Assembly (NCBI RefSeq): GCF_000429085.1
Contig: NZ_AUBE01000002.1
Location: 412,824 to 476,823, forward strand
DNA: 64,000 bases
Direction of reading: 5' to 3'
Source: Streptomyces flavidovirens DSM 40150
Lineage (GTDB): Bacteria; Actinomycetota; Actinomycetes; Streptomycetales; Streptomycetaceae
Position numbers and translations under genes: made by a program
Shown here: positions 1 to 7,455 of the stretch, one piece after another
Position numbering within the stretch: the stretch's first letter is position 1
Layout of the letters: each line of letters opens with the position of its first letter
The notes under the pieces: model-generated
What the model saw: only the letters and a program-made list of their open reading frames with translations
Told to the model about the DNA's origin: nothing
Database searches by the model: none

Positions 1-154
1 TGACCAGTTCCGAGATGAGCAGGATCAGGGTCTCGGCCAGCGGCTCGTCGACCCTTATCCCGGAGCCGGCGAGCCGCGAACGTGCCCACCGCCGGGCACG
101 CCCCACCTCGGCCGGGTCGGCCCCTACCTCCAACTGCACCTGAAGCACCTGCAC
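1..154 (-). CDS. ATP-binding anti-sigma-factor-type protein (HATPase_c), N-terminal part, cut by window edge
   Basis: The 51 visible residues, starting at GTG 154, read LQVQLEVGADPAEVGRARRW and end in TLILLISELV. This matches the N-terminus of the small GHKL-type ATPases (SpoIIAB/RsbW-like) that are abundant in Streptomyces, where SELVTNA is the N-box that binds ATP and Mg. An in-frame TGA lies two codons upstream of the chosen GTG, so the start cannot be much earlier. Such proteins act in partner-switching control of sigma factors, or pair with XRE/DUF397 regulators. The catalytic G-boxes lie outside the window, so the family call rests on the N-terminal region alone. Confidence 0.7.
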   Translation of the reverse strand, partial: MQVLQVQLEVGADPAEVGRARRWARSRLAGSGIRVDEPLAETLILLISELV

Positions 155-296
155 CGCTCACACCATCCGAACCGGCGGACACATCGCCTCGCGTCTCCAC
201 AGGGTCACGGAACGTGATTCCCTTATGGAACAGCATGGTTGACGTACAGTCACCGCAACAAGCGCTTCGGGCATATTCCAGCGCGAAGGAGTACGC

Positions 297-485
297 GTGG
301 TGCATACTGTGCGACGCACGCTGCGGGGAGTCGAACAGGGACGCGCAGGGCGCCCCCGCACGGCACGAGCGGCGCACATCTCGCGGCCCGGAGTCACCAC
401 CGAGGCAACGCCGGGAGAGCTGCGCATCACAACCACTCGCATCCCACGGAGGGTACCGGAGCGCACCCCCGACTCCGGCCCGTGA
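297..485 (+). CDS. possible small basic protein, 62 aa, unknown function
   Basis: AAGGAG at 286-291 stands five bases before GTG 297, one of the cleanest ribosome binding sites in this part of the window. The ORF runs to TGA 485. The product is basic (many Arg) with no recognised motif, no signal peptide and no membrane segment. A TTGACG at 239-244 could be a -35 element, but no convincing -10 follows at 17-18 bp. The rest of the 155-654 interval shows no other coding evidence. It could be a spurious ORF or a translated leader; conservation of the reading frame would decide. Confidence 0.4.
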   Translation: MVHTVRRTLRGVEQGRAGRPRTARAAHISRPGVTTEATPGELRITTTRIPRRVPERTPDSGP

Positions 486-654
486 CGAGTCACACGAAGG
501 ACACAACCCGATATCGACGCACGGTAATCGCTCACCAGTCGCAGGATTCGGGTGACCGGCGCACTACCCAGGGCCACAGGTGGCACGTACCGTAGGCGTC
601 CCGTGCGCGAACAGTCACCAGGCCGCCTGCTCGGCGCCCCGCCCGGCAGGCCGC

Positions 655-1581
655 TCACAGCAGCGCCCCCGCCAGTACGTCCGCCGCTTCCCCCGCTGTC
701 GGCCACCGTTCGGCGCGCACCCACGCCCGCTTGAGGTGCAGGTGTACGTCGGCCTCCCAGGTGAAGCCCATGCCGCCGTGCACCTGGAGGCAGTCCCGTG
801 CGTTGCGGACCGCCGCGTCGTCGGCGAGCAGCTTGGCCCCGGCGATCTCCACCGGGTCCCCGGTCACCGCCGCCCCGTACACGGCGCTGCGGGTCACTTC
901 GGTGCGTACCAGCATCTGCGCGCAGAGCTGCTTGACCGCCTGGAACGCCCCGATCGACCGGCCGAACTGCTCGCGCTCGCCCGCGTATTGGACGGCCGCC
1001 TCGGTGGTACGGGCGGCGCTGCCGAGCTGTTCGGCGGCGGTCAGGAGGGCGGCGACGGCGGCCTCGGACCGGCAGGCGGCTCCGGGCGCCGGGGCGGCCC
1101 TCGCGCCGTCCGCCCCGGCCGGTACGCGGTGCAGCGGCGTCAGCGGGTCCACGGAACGTACGGGCACCGCTCCCGCCGCGTTCCCTGGACCCAGAACACA
1201 GTCCGCCGCGTCCAGCCACTCCACCAGCTCGCCGTCCACCCACGTCACCACGCTCTCGCCGGTGGCCGCCCCCGGCAACGTGCCGGCGGCGAGGTGCGTG
1301 GCCACCAGGGGGCCCGGCAGCAGCGCTCGCCCCGCCTCCTCGAAGGCGAGGACCGCCTCGGGCAGGCCGAGGCCCACTCCGCCGTCCTTCGCGGGCAGGC
1401 GCAGCGCGAAGAATCCGGCGTCCCCGAGCTCCCGCCAGAGGGCACGGTCCAAGGGGGGGTTCGGTCCGGGGCCCGGTTTGCCGACCGCCGCCCGCAACCG
1501 CTCCCGTCCGAAGCGGCCTTCGAGGAGCGCCCGTACGCCTGCCTGGAGCGCACGCTGGTCACCGGTGAGACGGAAGTCCAT
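655..1581 (-). CDS. acyl-CoA dehydrogenase, short (beta-type) subunit
   Basis: The 308-residue product begins MDFRLTGDQRALQAG and has the acyl-CoA dehydrogenase C-terminal helical domain, with EREQFGRSIGAFQAVKQL followed by VHGGMGFTWE near residues 265-275. It is about 80 residues shorter than usual homotetrameric enzymes, and its middle beta-domain is reduced. This is typical of the partner subunit in alpha2-beta2 dehydrogenases known from actinobacterial steroid and branched-acid degradation. Its ATG shares one base with the stop codon of the full-length dehydrogenase upstream (TGATG), so the two are translationally coupled and probably form one FAD enzyme. The substrate is unknown. Confidence 0.88.
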   Translation of the reverse strand: MDFRLTGDQRALQAGVRALLEGRFGRERLRAAVGKPGPGPNPPLDRALWRELGDAGFFALRLPAKDGGVGLGLPEAVLAFEEAGRALLPGPLVATHLAAGTLPGAATGESVVTWVDGELVEWLDAADCVLGPGNAAGAVPVRSVDPLTPLHRVPAGADGARAAPAPGAACRSEAAVAALLTAAEQLGSAARTTEAAVQYAGEREQFGRSIGAFQAVKQLCAQMLVRTEVTRSAVYGAAVTGDPVEIAGAKLLADDAAVRNARDCLQVHGGMGFTWEADVHLHLKRAWVRAERWPTAGEAADVLAGALL

Positions 1582-2753
1582 CAGCGCCCCTTGGGAAGGC
1601 CGAGGATGCGCTCGGCGACGATGTTCCACTGGATCTGGGACGTGCCCGCCGCGATCGTGTACGAGAGCGACGACAGCCGGTCCGGGGTCCAGTCGTGGGA
1701 CAGGTCGAGGGAGCCGGGGCCGAGCACCCGCGCGGCAGCGTCGTACAGCTCCTGACGTGCGTGCGAGTAGCGCAGCTTGAAGACGGAACCGCCGTTGCCG
1801 GGAACGCCCTGTGCGCCCCCCGTGCGCTGTGCTGCGCTGACGTTCCACTGGGTGAGGCGCCACAGAGCGGTGAATTCGGCGTTGAGGCGCCCCAGGGTGC
1901 GGCGCAGTTCCTGGTCGTCCCAGCGGCCGTTCGCGCGGGCGGCGGCAGCGAGTGCGCGGAGCGTTCTGCGGCACGCGACGACCTCGCCGACGAAGGCCGT
2001 GCCGCGCTCGAAGAACAGGGTGACCATGGTGACGCGCCAGCCGTCGTTCTCGTCCCCTACGCGGTTGGCGACCGGCACGCGTACCTCGTCGAGGAACATC
2101 TCCGCGAATTCGGCCGTTCCCGTGAGCGTTCGCAGGGGTCTGACGGTCACTCCCGGAGCGTTCATCGGCATGGCGAGCCAGGTGATGCCCCGGTGTCGGG
2201 GAACGGCCGCGCTCACCGGTTCGGTTCGCACCAGCAGCTCGCACCAGTCGGCGACCTCGGCGTGTGAGGTCCAGATCTTCGATCCGGTGACGATGTACGT
2301 GTCCCCGTCCCGCACCGCCCTGGTACGCAGCGACGCCAGGTCCGATCCTGCGTCCGGTTCGCTGAAACCCTGGCACCACACCTCGTCGCCACTCAGGATC
2401 GGCGGCAGCCAGCGGGCGCGCTGTTCCGGGGTTCCCTCGGCGGCGATGGTCGGCCCCGCGTGCAGCAGGCCCACGAAGTTCGCGCCGACGTACGGCGCCC
2501 CGGCCAGCTCGGTCTCCTCCAGGAAGATCAGATGCTGGGTGGGAGTGGCGCCCCGCCCGCCCGCGTCGGCGGGCCAGTGCAGCCCCGCGTACCCCGCGTC
2601 GTACAGCCTGCGCTGCCACGCCGTGTCGTACGCGCGCCTGGCCGGCCAGTCCAGTGGGTCCGGCCGGGGCGGCAGCGTGGGCAGGGCGGCCGCCAGCCAC
2701 TCCCGCAGGCGCGCCCTGAAGTCCTGTTCCTCCTCGGTGTACGTGAGGTCCAT
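1581..2753 (-). CDS. acyl-CoA dehydrogenase, full-length (alpha-type) subunit
   Basis: The 390-residue FAD enzyme oxidises acyl-CoA to 2-enoyl-CoA. It shows the N-terminal helical domain, the FAD/substrate motif WCQGFSEPDAGSDLA at residues 126-140, and a C-terminal YTIAAGTSQIQWNIVAERIL that corresponds to the usual YEGTSEI region with Ala in place of Glu. The ATG at 2753 overlaps the amidohydrolase stop by one base, and its own stop overlaps the short dehydrogenase start. This makes a three-gene coupled operon read leftward from 3973. The missing canonical Glu suggests the base comes from another position or from the partner subunit, which is inference. Confidence 0.9.
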   Translation of the reverse strand: MDLTYTEEEQDFRARLREWLAAALPTLPPRPDPLDWPARRAYDTAWQRRLYDAGYAGLHWPADAGGRGATPTQHLIFLEETELAGAPYVGANFVGLLHAGPTIAAEGTPEQRARWLPPILSGDEVWCQGFSEPDAGSDLASLRTRAVRDGDTYIVTGSKIWTSHAEVADWCELLVRTEPVSAAVPRHRGITWLAMPMNAPGVTVRPLRTLTGTAEFAEMFLDEVRVPVANRVGDENDGWRVTMVTLFFERGTAFVGEVVACRRTLRALAAAARANGRWDDQELRRTLGRLNAEFTALWRLTQWNVSAAQRTGGAQGVPGNGGSVFKLRYSHARQELYDAAARVLGPGSLDLSHDWTPDRLSSLSYTIAAGTSQIQWNIVAERILGLPKGR

Positions 2754-3973
2754 CAGCGGACGCGGGCGGCGGCGGAAACGCGGTCGCGGTCCAGGTCGAG
2801 ACCGAGCATGCGGATGGCGTTGCCGCGCATCAGCTTGTAGACGGTCTCGTCGTCGAGGCCCTGCACGTGATCGAGCGCGACTTCCTTCGTGTGCGGGAAC
2901 GTCGAGTCGACGTGCGGATAGTCGGTCTCGAAGGTGGCGTTGTCGCGGCCGACGACGTCCAGGGAGGCGACGCCGTGCTTGTCGCGGAAGAAGCAGCAGA
3001 ACATCTGCCGGTAGTAGTACGTCGAAGGGGGCTCGGGGATCAGGTCCCTGACGCCGCCCCACGCGCGGTGCTCCTCCCACACGTCGTCGGCGCGCTCAAG
3101 GGCGTACGGAATCCACCCCATCTGGCCCTCGCTGTAGGCGAGTTTGAGGCGCGGGAACCTCACCAGGACGCCGCTGAAGAGGAAGTCCATCATCGAGGCC
3201 ATGGCGTTGTTGAAGCTGAGGGCGGCCTGCACGGCGGGCGGTGCGTCCGGGGACGCCGCGGGCATCTGCGAGGACGACCCGATGTGCATGTTGACGACGG
3301 TGCCGGTCTCCTCGCAGATTGCGAAGAAGGGGTCCCAGTGGCCGGAGTGGATGGACGGCAGTCCGAGGTAGGTGGGGATCTCGCTGAAGGTGACCGCCCG
3401 TACGCCGCGTGCCGCGTTCCGTTTGATCTCCGCGACGGCGAGGCCGATGTCCCACAGCGGAATGATGCACAGCGGGATCAGCCGGCCGCCGCTGTCGCCG
3501 CACCACTCCTCCACCATCCAGTCGTTGTACGCGCGCACGCAGGCGAGGGCGACTTCCTTGTCGTGCGCCTCCGCGAACGTCTGCCCGCAAAAGCGCGGGA
3601 AGGTGGGGAAGCACAGGGAGGCCTCGACGTGGTTGAGATCCATGTCGGTGAGCCTGGCCCTGGGGTCCCAGCAGCCGCGCCGCATCTCCGCGCGGGTGAT
3701 GCCTTCCAGGGTCATGTCGTCGCGGTCGAAGCCGACGGCGGCGATGTTGCGCTTGTACGGGAACTTCAGGTCCTCGTAGATCCACCAGTCGGTGGGCGGC
3801 CCTTCGGGGTCCATGGTGATCTGGTACTTGCCCGCCACATAGGCGAGTTCGCCGATTCCGGCGGTCAGCGGCTGGGGTCCGCGGTCGCGGTACTTCGCCG
3901 GAAGCCAGGTCTCGAAGAGGTGCGCCGGCTCGATCACATGGTCGTCGACGCTGACGATCCGAGGCAGTTCCAT
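2753..3973 (-). CDS. amidohydrolase family protein (metal-dependent TIM-barrel hydrolase/decarboxylase-like)
   Basis: The 406-residue product starts MELPRIVSVDDHVIEPAHLF. DDHV at residues 10-13 is the beta-1 metal-binding segment in the amidohydrolase-2 family (ACMSD and gamma-resorcylate decarboxylase relatives). TIM-barrel features follow, including a late ETDYPHVDSTFPHTKE segment that carries the metal-ligand or catalytic Asp. GGAGG lies about seven bases before ATG 3973. It is the first gene of the operon with two acyl-CoA dehydrogenases and is divergent from an acyl-CoA ligase. It may act on a CoA-linked or carboxylated ring intermediate, but the substrate cannot be read from sequence. 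Confidence 0.87.
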   Translation of the reverse strand: MELPRIVSVDDHVIEPAHLFETWLPAKYRDRGPQPLTAGIGELAYVAGKYQITMDPEGPPTDWWIYEDLKFPYKRNIAAVGFDRDDMTLEGITRAEMRRGCWDPRARLTDMDLNHVEASLCFPTFPRFCGQTFAEAHDKEVALACVRAYNDWMVEEWCGDSGGRLIPLCIIPLWDIGLAVAEIKRNAARGVRAVTFSEIPTYLGLPSIHSGHWDPFFAICEETGTVVNMHIGSSSQMPAASPDAPPAVQAALSFNNAMASMMDFLFSGVLVRFPRLKLAYSEGQMGWIPYALERADDVWEEHRAWGGVRDLIPEPPSTYYYRQMFCCFFRDKHGVASLDVVGRDNATFETDYPHVDSTFPHTKEVALDHVQGLDDETVYKLMRGNAIRMLGLDLDRDRVSAAARVR

Positions 3974-4006
3974 GGGCGTGTCCTCCGGCGTTCGCGATCT
4001 GCGTTT

Positions 4007-4028
4007 CTGATGACCCGTCAGGTTTCAG
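4007..4028. promoter_or_regulatory. candidate operator, TGACCCGTCA palindrome
   Basis: TGAC-CC-GTCA at 4011-4020 is flanked by CTGA and TCAG. It lies in the 146 bp divergent promoter between the amidohydrolase operon and the acyl-CoA ligase, about 35 bp upstream of the amidohydrolase start. It shares the TGAC/GTCA half-site with the second palindrome at 4085-4099, which suggests one regulator, perhaps TetR-type, for both directions. No such regulator gene is adjacent in the window. Confidence 0.4.
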
Positions 4029-4084
4029 GCTAGCTCCGCACCCCTGGACCGACAAGGCGCGGAGCCCTACGCTCTCCGGGCGAT

Positions 4085-4099
4085 CTGACCACCAGTCAG
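4085..4099. promoter_or_regulatory. candidate operator, CTGAC-N5-GTCAG
   Basis: A perfect inverted repeat (CTGAC, five bases, GTCAG) ends two bases before ATG 4102 and 20 bases before the preferred GTG start of the ligase. A bound repressor would block transcription or occlude the initiation region. The half-site repeats the one at 4011-4020. Confidence 0.45.
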
Positions 4100-4119
4100 C
4101 TATGAGGGGGCTGCCTGCC

Positions 4120-5667
4120 GTGACCGACTCCGCGACCGACACCGCGCACGCACTGGGCACCTCCCGTACGCTCTGGGAACTCGTCGGCCGCCGCGCCGCG
4201 CTCACCCCCGAGCGGCCCGTACTGCTCCAGGACGACCGCGTACTGACCTTCGGCGAACTCAGAGACCGCGCCGAGCGTGTCGCGGCCGGCCTGTACGGGC
4301 AGGGGGTGCGCCCCGGAAGCGTCGTCGCCTGGCAGTTGCCGACCAGGATCGAGACGGTGCTCCTCTCGGTCGCGCTGGCCCGGCTCGGCGCCGTACAGAC
4401 TCCGGTCATTCCGTTCTACCGGGAGCACGAAGTCGGATTCGCCCTGCGGGAGTCCGAGGCGAACTTCTTCGCGGTGCCGGGCCAGTGGCGCGGCTTCGAC
4501 CAAACGGAGATGGCGCACCGGCTCGGCGCGCGTGGCGTTTTCGAGGCGTACGGGACCGTTCCGGACGGGGACCCGGAAACGCTCCCCGCGCCGCCTTCCG
4601 ACGGCACCGCGGTCCGCTGGATCTACTGGACCTCCGGAACGACCTCGGACCCCAAGGGCGTCCTGCACACCGACCGTTCACTGATCGCCGGCGGTTCGTG
4701 TCTCGCGCACGCCCTGCGGCTGTCCGCGCACGACATCGGCTCGATCGCGTTCCCGTACGCGCACATCGGCGGCCCGGACTACCTGGTGATGCTTCTCCTG
4801 TACGGCTTCCCCGCCGTCCTCTTCGAGCACTTCGCGATGCCCGAGGCCCTGGACGGCTACCGCAGGCACGGCGTCACGGTCGCGGGCGGGTCCACCGCCT
4901 TCTACTCGATGTTCCTCACCGAACAGCGCAAGGACCCCTCCCGCAGGCTCGTTCCCACCCTGCGGCTGCTCGCGGGCGGCGGGGCGCCCAAACCGCCGGA
5001 GATCTACCACGCCGTCGTACGCGAGATGGGCTGCCAACTGACCCACGGCTACGGCATGACCGAAGTCCCGATGATCACGATGGGCTCCCCGGACGACACG
5101 GCGGAGAACCTGGCGACGACGGAGGGCCGCCCTCCCGGAGGGATGGAGATACGCATCACCGCCGAGGACGGCACGCCGCTGCCCGCCGGCGCGGACGGGG
5201 AGGTGCGGCTGCGCGGCGAGGCGGTGTGCCGGGGCTACCTGGACCCGGCCCAGAACGCGGAAGCCTTCGACAGGGACGGCTTCCTGCTCACCGGTGACGT
5301 CGGGCACCTCACCGCGAGCGGCCATCTGGTGCTCACCGGGCGGCTGAAGGACATCATCATCCGCAAGGGCGAGAACATTTCCGCCAAGGAGGTCGAGGAC
5401 CTCCTGCACCGGCACCCGGGCGTGGGCGACGTGGCCGTGGTGGGGCTGCCGGACCCGGCGCGCGGCGAGCAGGTGTGCGCCGTCGTCGAACAGCCCCCGG
5501 GCGCCGCACCGCTGACCCTGGAGGAGGTCACGGCGTATCTGCGGGCGCAGGGGCTGTCCGTGCACAAGCTGCCCGAGCGGCTGGAGGTCGTGGACGCGCT
5601 GCCGCGCAACGAGACGCTGCGCAAGGTCCTCAAGTACAGACTGCGCGAACGCTATTCGCGGGCGTAG
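4120..5667 (+). CDS. acyl-CoA ligase (AMP-forming, ANL superfamily)
   Basis: The enzyme activates a carboxylic acid through acyl-AMP to acyl-CoA. Motifs in order: A3 phosphate loop YWTSGTTSDPKGVLHT (near residue 170), A5-type HGYGMTEVPM, A8 LTGDVGHLTASGHLVLTGRLKD, and the A10 region PRNETLRKVLKYRLRE with the adenylation Lys. Length is 515 residues, normal for the family. GTG 4120 is chosen because GAGGGGG (4104-4110) stands nine bases upstream; ATG 4102 in the same frame is the alternative. Being divergent from the amidohydrolase/dehydrogenase operon with a shared operator, it probably supplies the CoA thioester those enzymes use. Confidence 0.92.
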   Translation: MTDSATDTAHALGTSRTLWELVGRRAALTPERPVLLQDDRVLTFGELRDRAERVAAGLYGQGVRPGSVVAWQLPTRIETVLLSVALARLGAVQTPVIPFYREHEVGFALRESEANFFAVPGQWRGFDQTEMAHRLGARGVFEAYGTVPDGDPETLPAPPSDGTAVRWIYWTSGTTSDPKGVLHTDRSLIAGGSCLAHALRLSAHDIGSIAFPYAHIGGPDYLVMLLLYGFPAVLFEHFAMPEALDGYRRHGVTVAGGSTAFYSMFLTEQRKDPSRRLVPTLRLLAGGGAPKPPEIYHAVVREMGCQLTHGYGMTEVPMITMGSPDDTAENLATTEGRPPGGMEIRITAEDGTPLPAGADGEVRLRGEAVCRGYLDPAQNAEAFDRDGFLLTGDVGHLTASGHLVLTGRLKDIIIRKGENISAKEVEDLLHRHPGVGDVAVVGLPDPARGEQVCAVVEQPPGAAPLTLEEVTAYLRAQGLSVHKLPERLEVVDALPRNETLRKVLKYRLRERYSRA

Positions 5668-5676
5668 GCCCGCGAA
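5655..5676. terminator. bidirectional hairpin terminator
   Basis: TTCGCGGGC (5655-5663) and GCCCGCGAA (5668-5676) form a perfect 9 bp stem with a GTAG loop that contains the ligase stop codon. It lies between convergent stops at 5667 and 5678, so it can serve both genes. Confidence 0.7.
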
Positions 5677-5677
5677 A

Positions 5678-6208
5678 TCAGTCTTGCGGCTCGTCCGGGC
5701 CGGGCGTCGTGTAGTACGCGGCGAAGGCGGTCAGGATCTCGTCCTCGCTGATCAGACCGTCACCGTCCGCGTCGAGCGCGGCCGCCACGGCCTGCGCCTT
5801 CTCCTCCGGCACGCCCAGCACGCGCAGTACGCGCCCGGCGGCCTGCGGAGTGACTCCCGTCCCGTCGTCCCCGGCCGCGACGGCGATCGCCGCGTGCAGG
5901 AACGGGCGGGCGATCTCGGCGAACCGCTGTGGGTTGTCCCGCAGTCTTTTCACCGCGCCCGTGACGAACTCCTCGCGGGTGACCCGCTGGTCGCCGTCCA
6001 CGTCGGCGATCCCCGCCATGCCCTGCCAGAAGGCCTCGGCCCCCACGTAGAGCGCCTGTCCCTTGTCGCAACGGGCGGTCGTCCCGAACTCGGCCAGCAG
6101 GGCCGCCGCGGCGGCACTGAAGTCCTCGCGGTCGATGTATCCGTTGCCGTCCTGGTCGAAACTGGCGAACCGGGCCGCTGTCTTGCGCTCGTACTCTGCG
6201 CTGTCCAT
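5678..6208 (-). CDS. EF-hand calcium-binding protein (calerythrin-like)
   Basis: The 176-residue soluble protein has four EF-hand positions. Canonical loops are D18-Q-D-G-N-G-Y-I-D-R-E-D29, D69-V-D-G-D-Q-R-V-T-R-E-E80 and D146-A-D-G-D-G-L-I-S-E-D-E157. The third (around 111-123, AGDDGTGVTPQA) is degenerate and probably does not bind calcium. This four-site layout with one dead loop matches calerythrin-type sarcoplasmic proteins of actinomycetes. No signal peptide is present, so it is cytoplasmic. No Shine-Dalgarno precedes ATG 6208, but a TACCCT box sits seven bases upstream, which suggests a leaderless mRNA. Confidence 0.92.
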   Translation of the reverse strand: MDSAEYERKTAARFASFDQDGNGYIDREDFSAAAAALLAEFGTTARCDKGQALYVGAEAFWQGMAGIADVDGDQRVTREEFVTGAVKRLRDNPQRFAEIARPFLHAAIAVAAGDDGTGVTPQAAGRVLRVLGVPEEKAQAVAAALDADGDGLISEDEILTAFAAYYTTPGPDEPQD

Positions 6209-6215
6209 AGGGGGG

Positions 6216-6221
6216 AGGGTA
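6216..6221 (-). promoter_or_regulatory. -10 element of probable leaderless EF-hand gene
   Basis: Read on the minus strand, TACCCT (TANNNT pattern) ends seven bases before ATG 6208 and no SD is present. The transcript would start at or next to the A of ATG. No clear TTGACN -35 was found. Confidence 0.4.
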
Positions 6222-6267
6222 CGACGTGGGCGGGCGGACCGGGGAATTCCCCACCGGGAGCGGCCTC

Positions 6268-6642
6268 TCAGGCGGAGAGCGCCGGTGCTTCGTCGTCGGC
6301 GGCCGTGACCACGTCGGGGTAGACCTCGAAGAGGCGGCGCACACCGAGCGCGGCGAGCACGCGGTTGACGTGCGAACCGTCGACGGCGCCACGAGCGGGC
6401 AGGATCAGCCGCAGGTCACCACCGCAGGAGTGCATCAGGCGGCGGGCGGCGATCATGACGCCGACCCCGCTGGAGTCGCAGAAGAGCACCTCGGACAGGT
6501 CGAGCACCACACGGTGGCGGCCGTTCGCGACGGCGTCGTGGACGTGTTGGCGGACCGCCGGTGAGGTCACGAGGTCCAGCTCTCCGGAAACGTGCAGTAC
6601 GGCCCAGGCGTTGTGCTCGGCCTCGATCACCTTCAGCGTCAC
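6268..6642 (-). CDS. STAS-domain anti-sigma factor antagonist
   Basis: The 124-residue STAS protein carries beta-strand VLHVSGELDLVTSPAVR and the phosphorylation loop EVLFCDSSGVGVM, with Ser57/Ser58 the candidate phospho-acceptors as in SpoIIAA/RsbV. Such proteins, when unphosphorylated, sequester a GHKL anti-sigma kinase and release its sigma factor. GTG 6642 is used with GAAAGG nine bases upstream. It is divergent from a sigma/anti-sigma pair and lies next to an EF-hand gene. Its partner kinase is not adjacent; the ATPase at the left edge is one candidate among many. Confidence 0.9.
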   Translation of the reverse strand: MTLKVIEAEHNAWAVLHVSGELDLVTSPAVRQHVHDAVANGRHRVVLDLSEVLFCDSSGVGVMIAARRLMHSCGGDLRLILPARGAVDGSHVNRVLAALGVRRLFEVYPDVVTAADDEAPALSA

Positions 6643-6870
6643 GCGTCTGGACCTTTCGTTCTGCTGAGCGGAAGTTGTCCTTCCATCTGGCGGCTGCCCC
6701 GCCGCCGCCCCATGAAACACACCGTCCGGAAGGGGCCGGATCATTATCATCGCGGACCGGGGCGCGGACGCACTTGCCGTAAAGGGAGCCACGTTGTCAG
6801 TGGCCGGCACTAGATTCGAAAGAAGTGACGAGGGGCACAGGGTGGGCAGGCGCACAGGGTTGGGGGCCGC

Positions 6871-7455
6871 ATGGCGAAGGACACACCGCCCCGCTGGGAC
6901 CGCAGGATGCAGCAGCGGCTGGCAGGCGGCGAGGCGGCGGCGCTCGGCGAGCTGTACGACAGGTTCGCTTCGCTGGTGCACAGCCTGGCCCACCGGGTGC
7001 TCGACGACGACGCGGCGGCCGACCAGATCACGCGCGAGGTGTTCGGTTACGTCTGGGAGAACCCGGACGCGTACGACCCCCGGCAGGGCTCGATGAGATC
7101 CTGGGTGGCCAGGCTCACGCACCGGCAGGCCGTGCACAGGTTGCGGCAGACCGAGGCGGCGGCGCTGCCGGACGGCGGTGACGGCACTTCGGAGGAGCTG
7201 GAGCAGAAGGTCCGCAGGGCGTCGGCCGCCGCCCGCGCGGACTACATCGTGACGTCGATGCCGGCCCCGCTGCGGGCCGCGCTGGAGCTCGCGTACTTCC
7301 AGCGCAGGGACTACCGGCAGACGGCGGCCGACCTGGGGGTCACGGAGGACGAGGCGCGCAGACGACTGCGCCTCGGCCTGCAACTGCTGTCCACGGCGAA
7401 CCCGCACCATCAGGACGGTCTCTCTTCCCCGCCCGGATACGGGCAGCACCGGTGA
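6871..7455 (+). CDS. RNA polymerase sigma factor, ECF-like (sigma-70 regions 2 and 4)
   Basis: The 194-residue protein has region 2 at about residues 20-90 (ELYDRFASLVHSLAHRVL, then EVFGYVWENPDAYDP and SMRSWVARLTHRQAVHRLR) and region 4 at about 125-180 (MPAPLRAALELAYFQRRDYR, then a helix-turn-helix TAADLGVTEDEARRRLRLGL). Region 3 is lacking, as in ECF factors. ATG 6871 follows TTGGGGGCCGC. Its TGA overlaps the GTG of the next gene by four bases (GTGA), so sigma and anti-sigma synthesis are coupled. The target promoter is not evident, and no repeated promoter motif was found in the 6643-6870 gap. Confidence 0.88.
   Translation: MAKDTPPRWDRRMQQRLAGGEAAALGELYDRFASLVHSLAHRVLDDDAAADQITREVFGYVWENPDAYDPRQGSMRSWVARLTHRQAVHRLRQTEAAALPDGGDGTSEELEQKVRRASAAARADYIVTSMPAPLRAALELAYFQRRDYRQTAADLGVTEDEARRRLRLGLQLLSTANPHHQDGLSSPPGYGQHR

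Noticed and set aside
655..2700. 681-codon minus-strand frame joining both dehydrogenase regions
   Set aside because: Only its last 308 codons match a family; the earlier part is a shifted reading of the full-length dehydrogenase, and the real start is ATG 1581.
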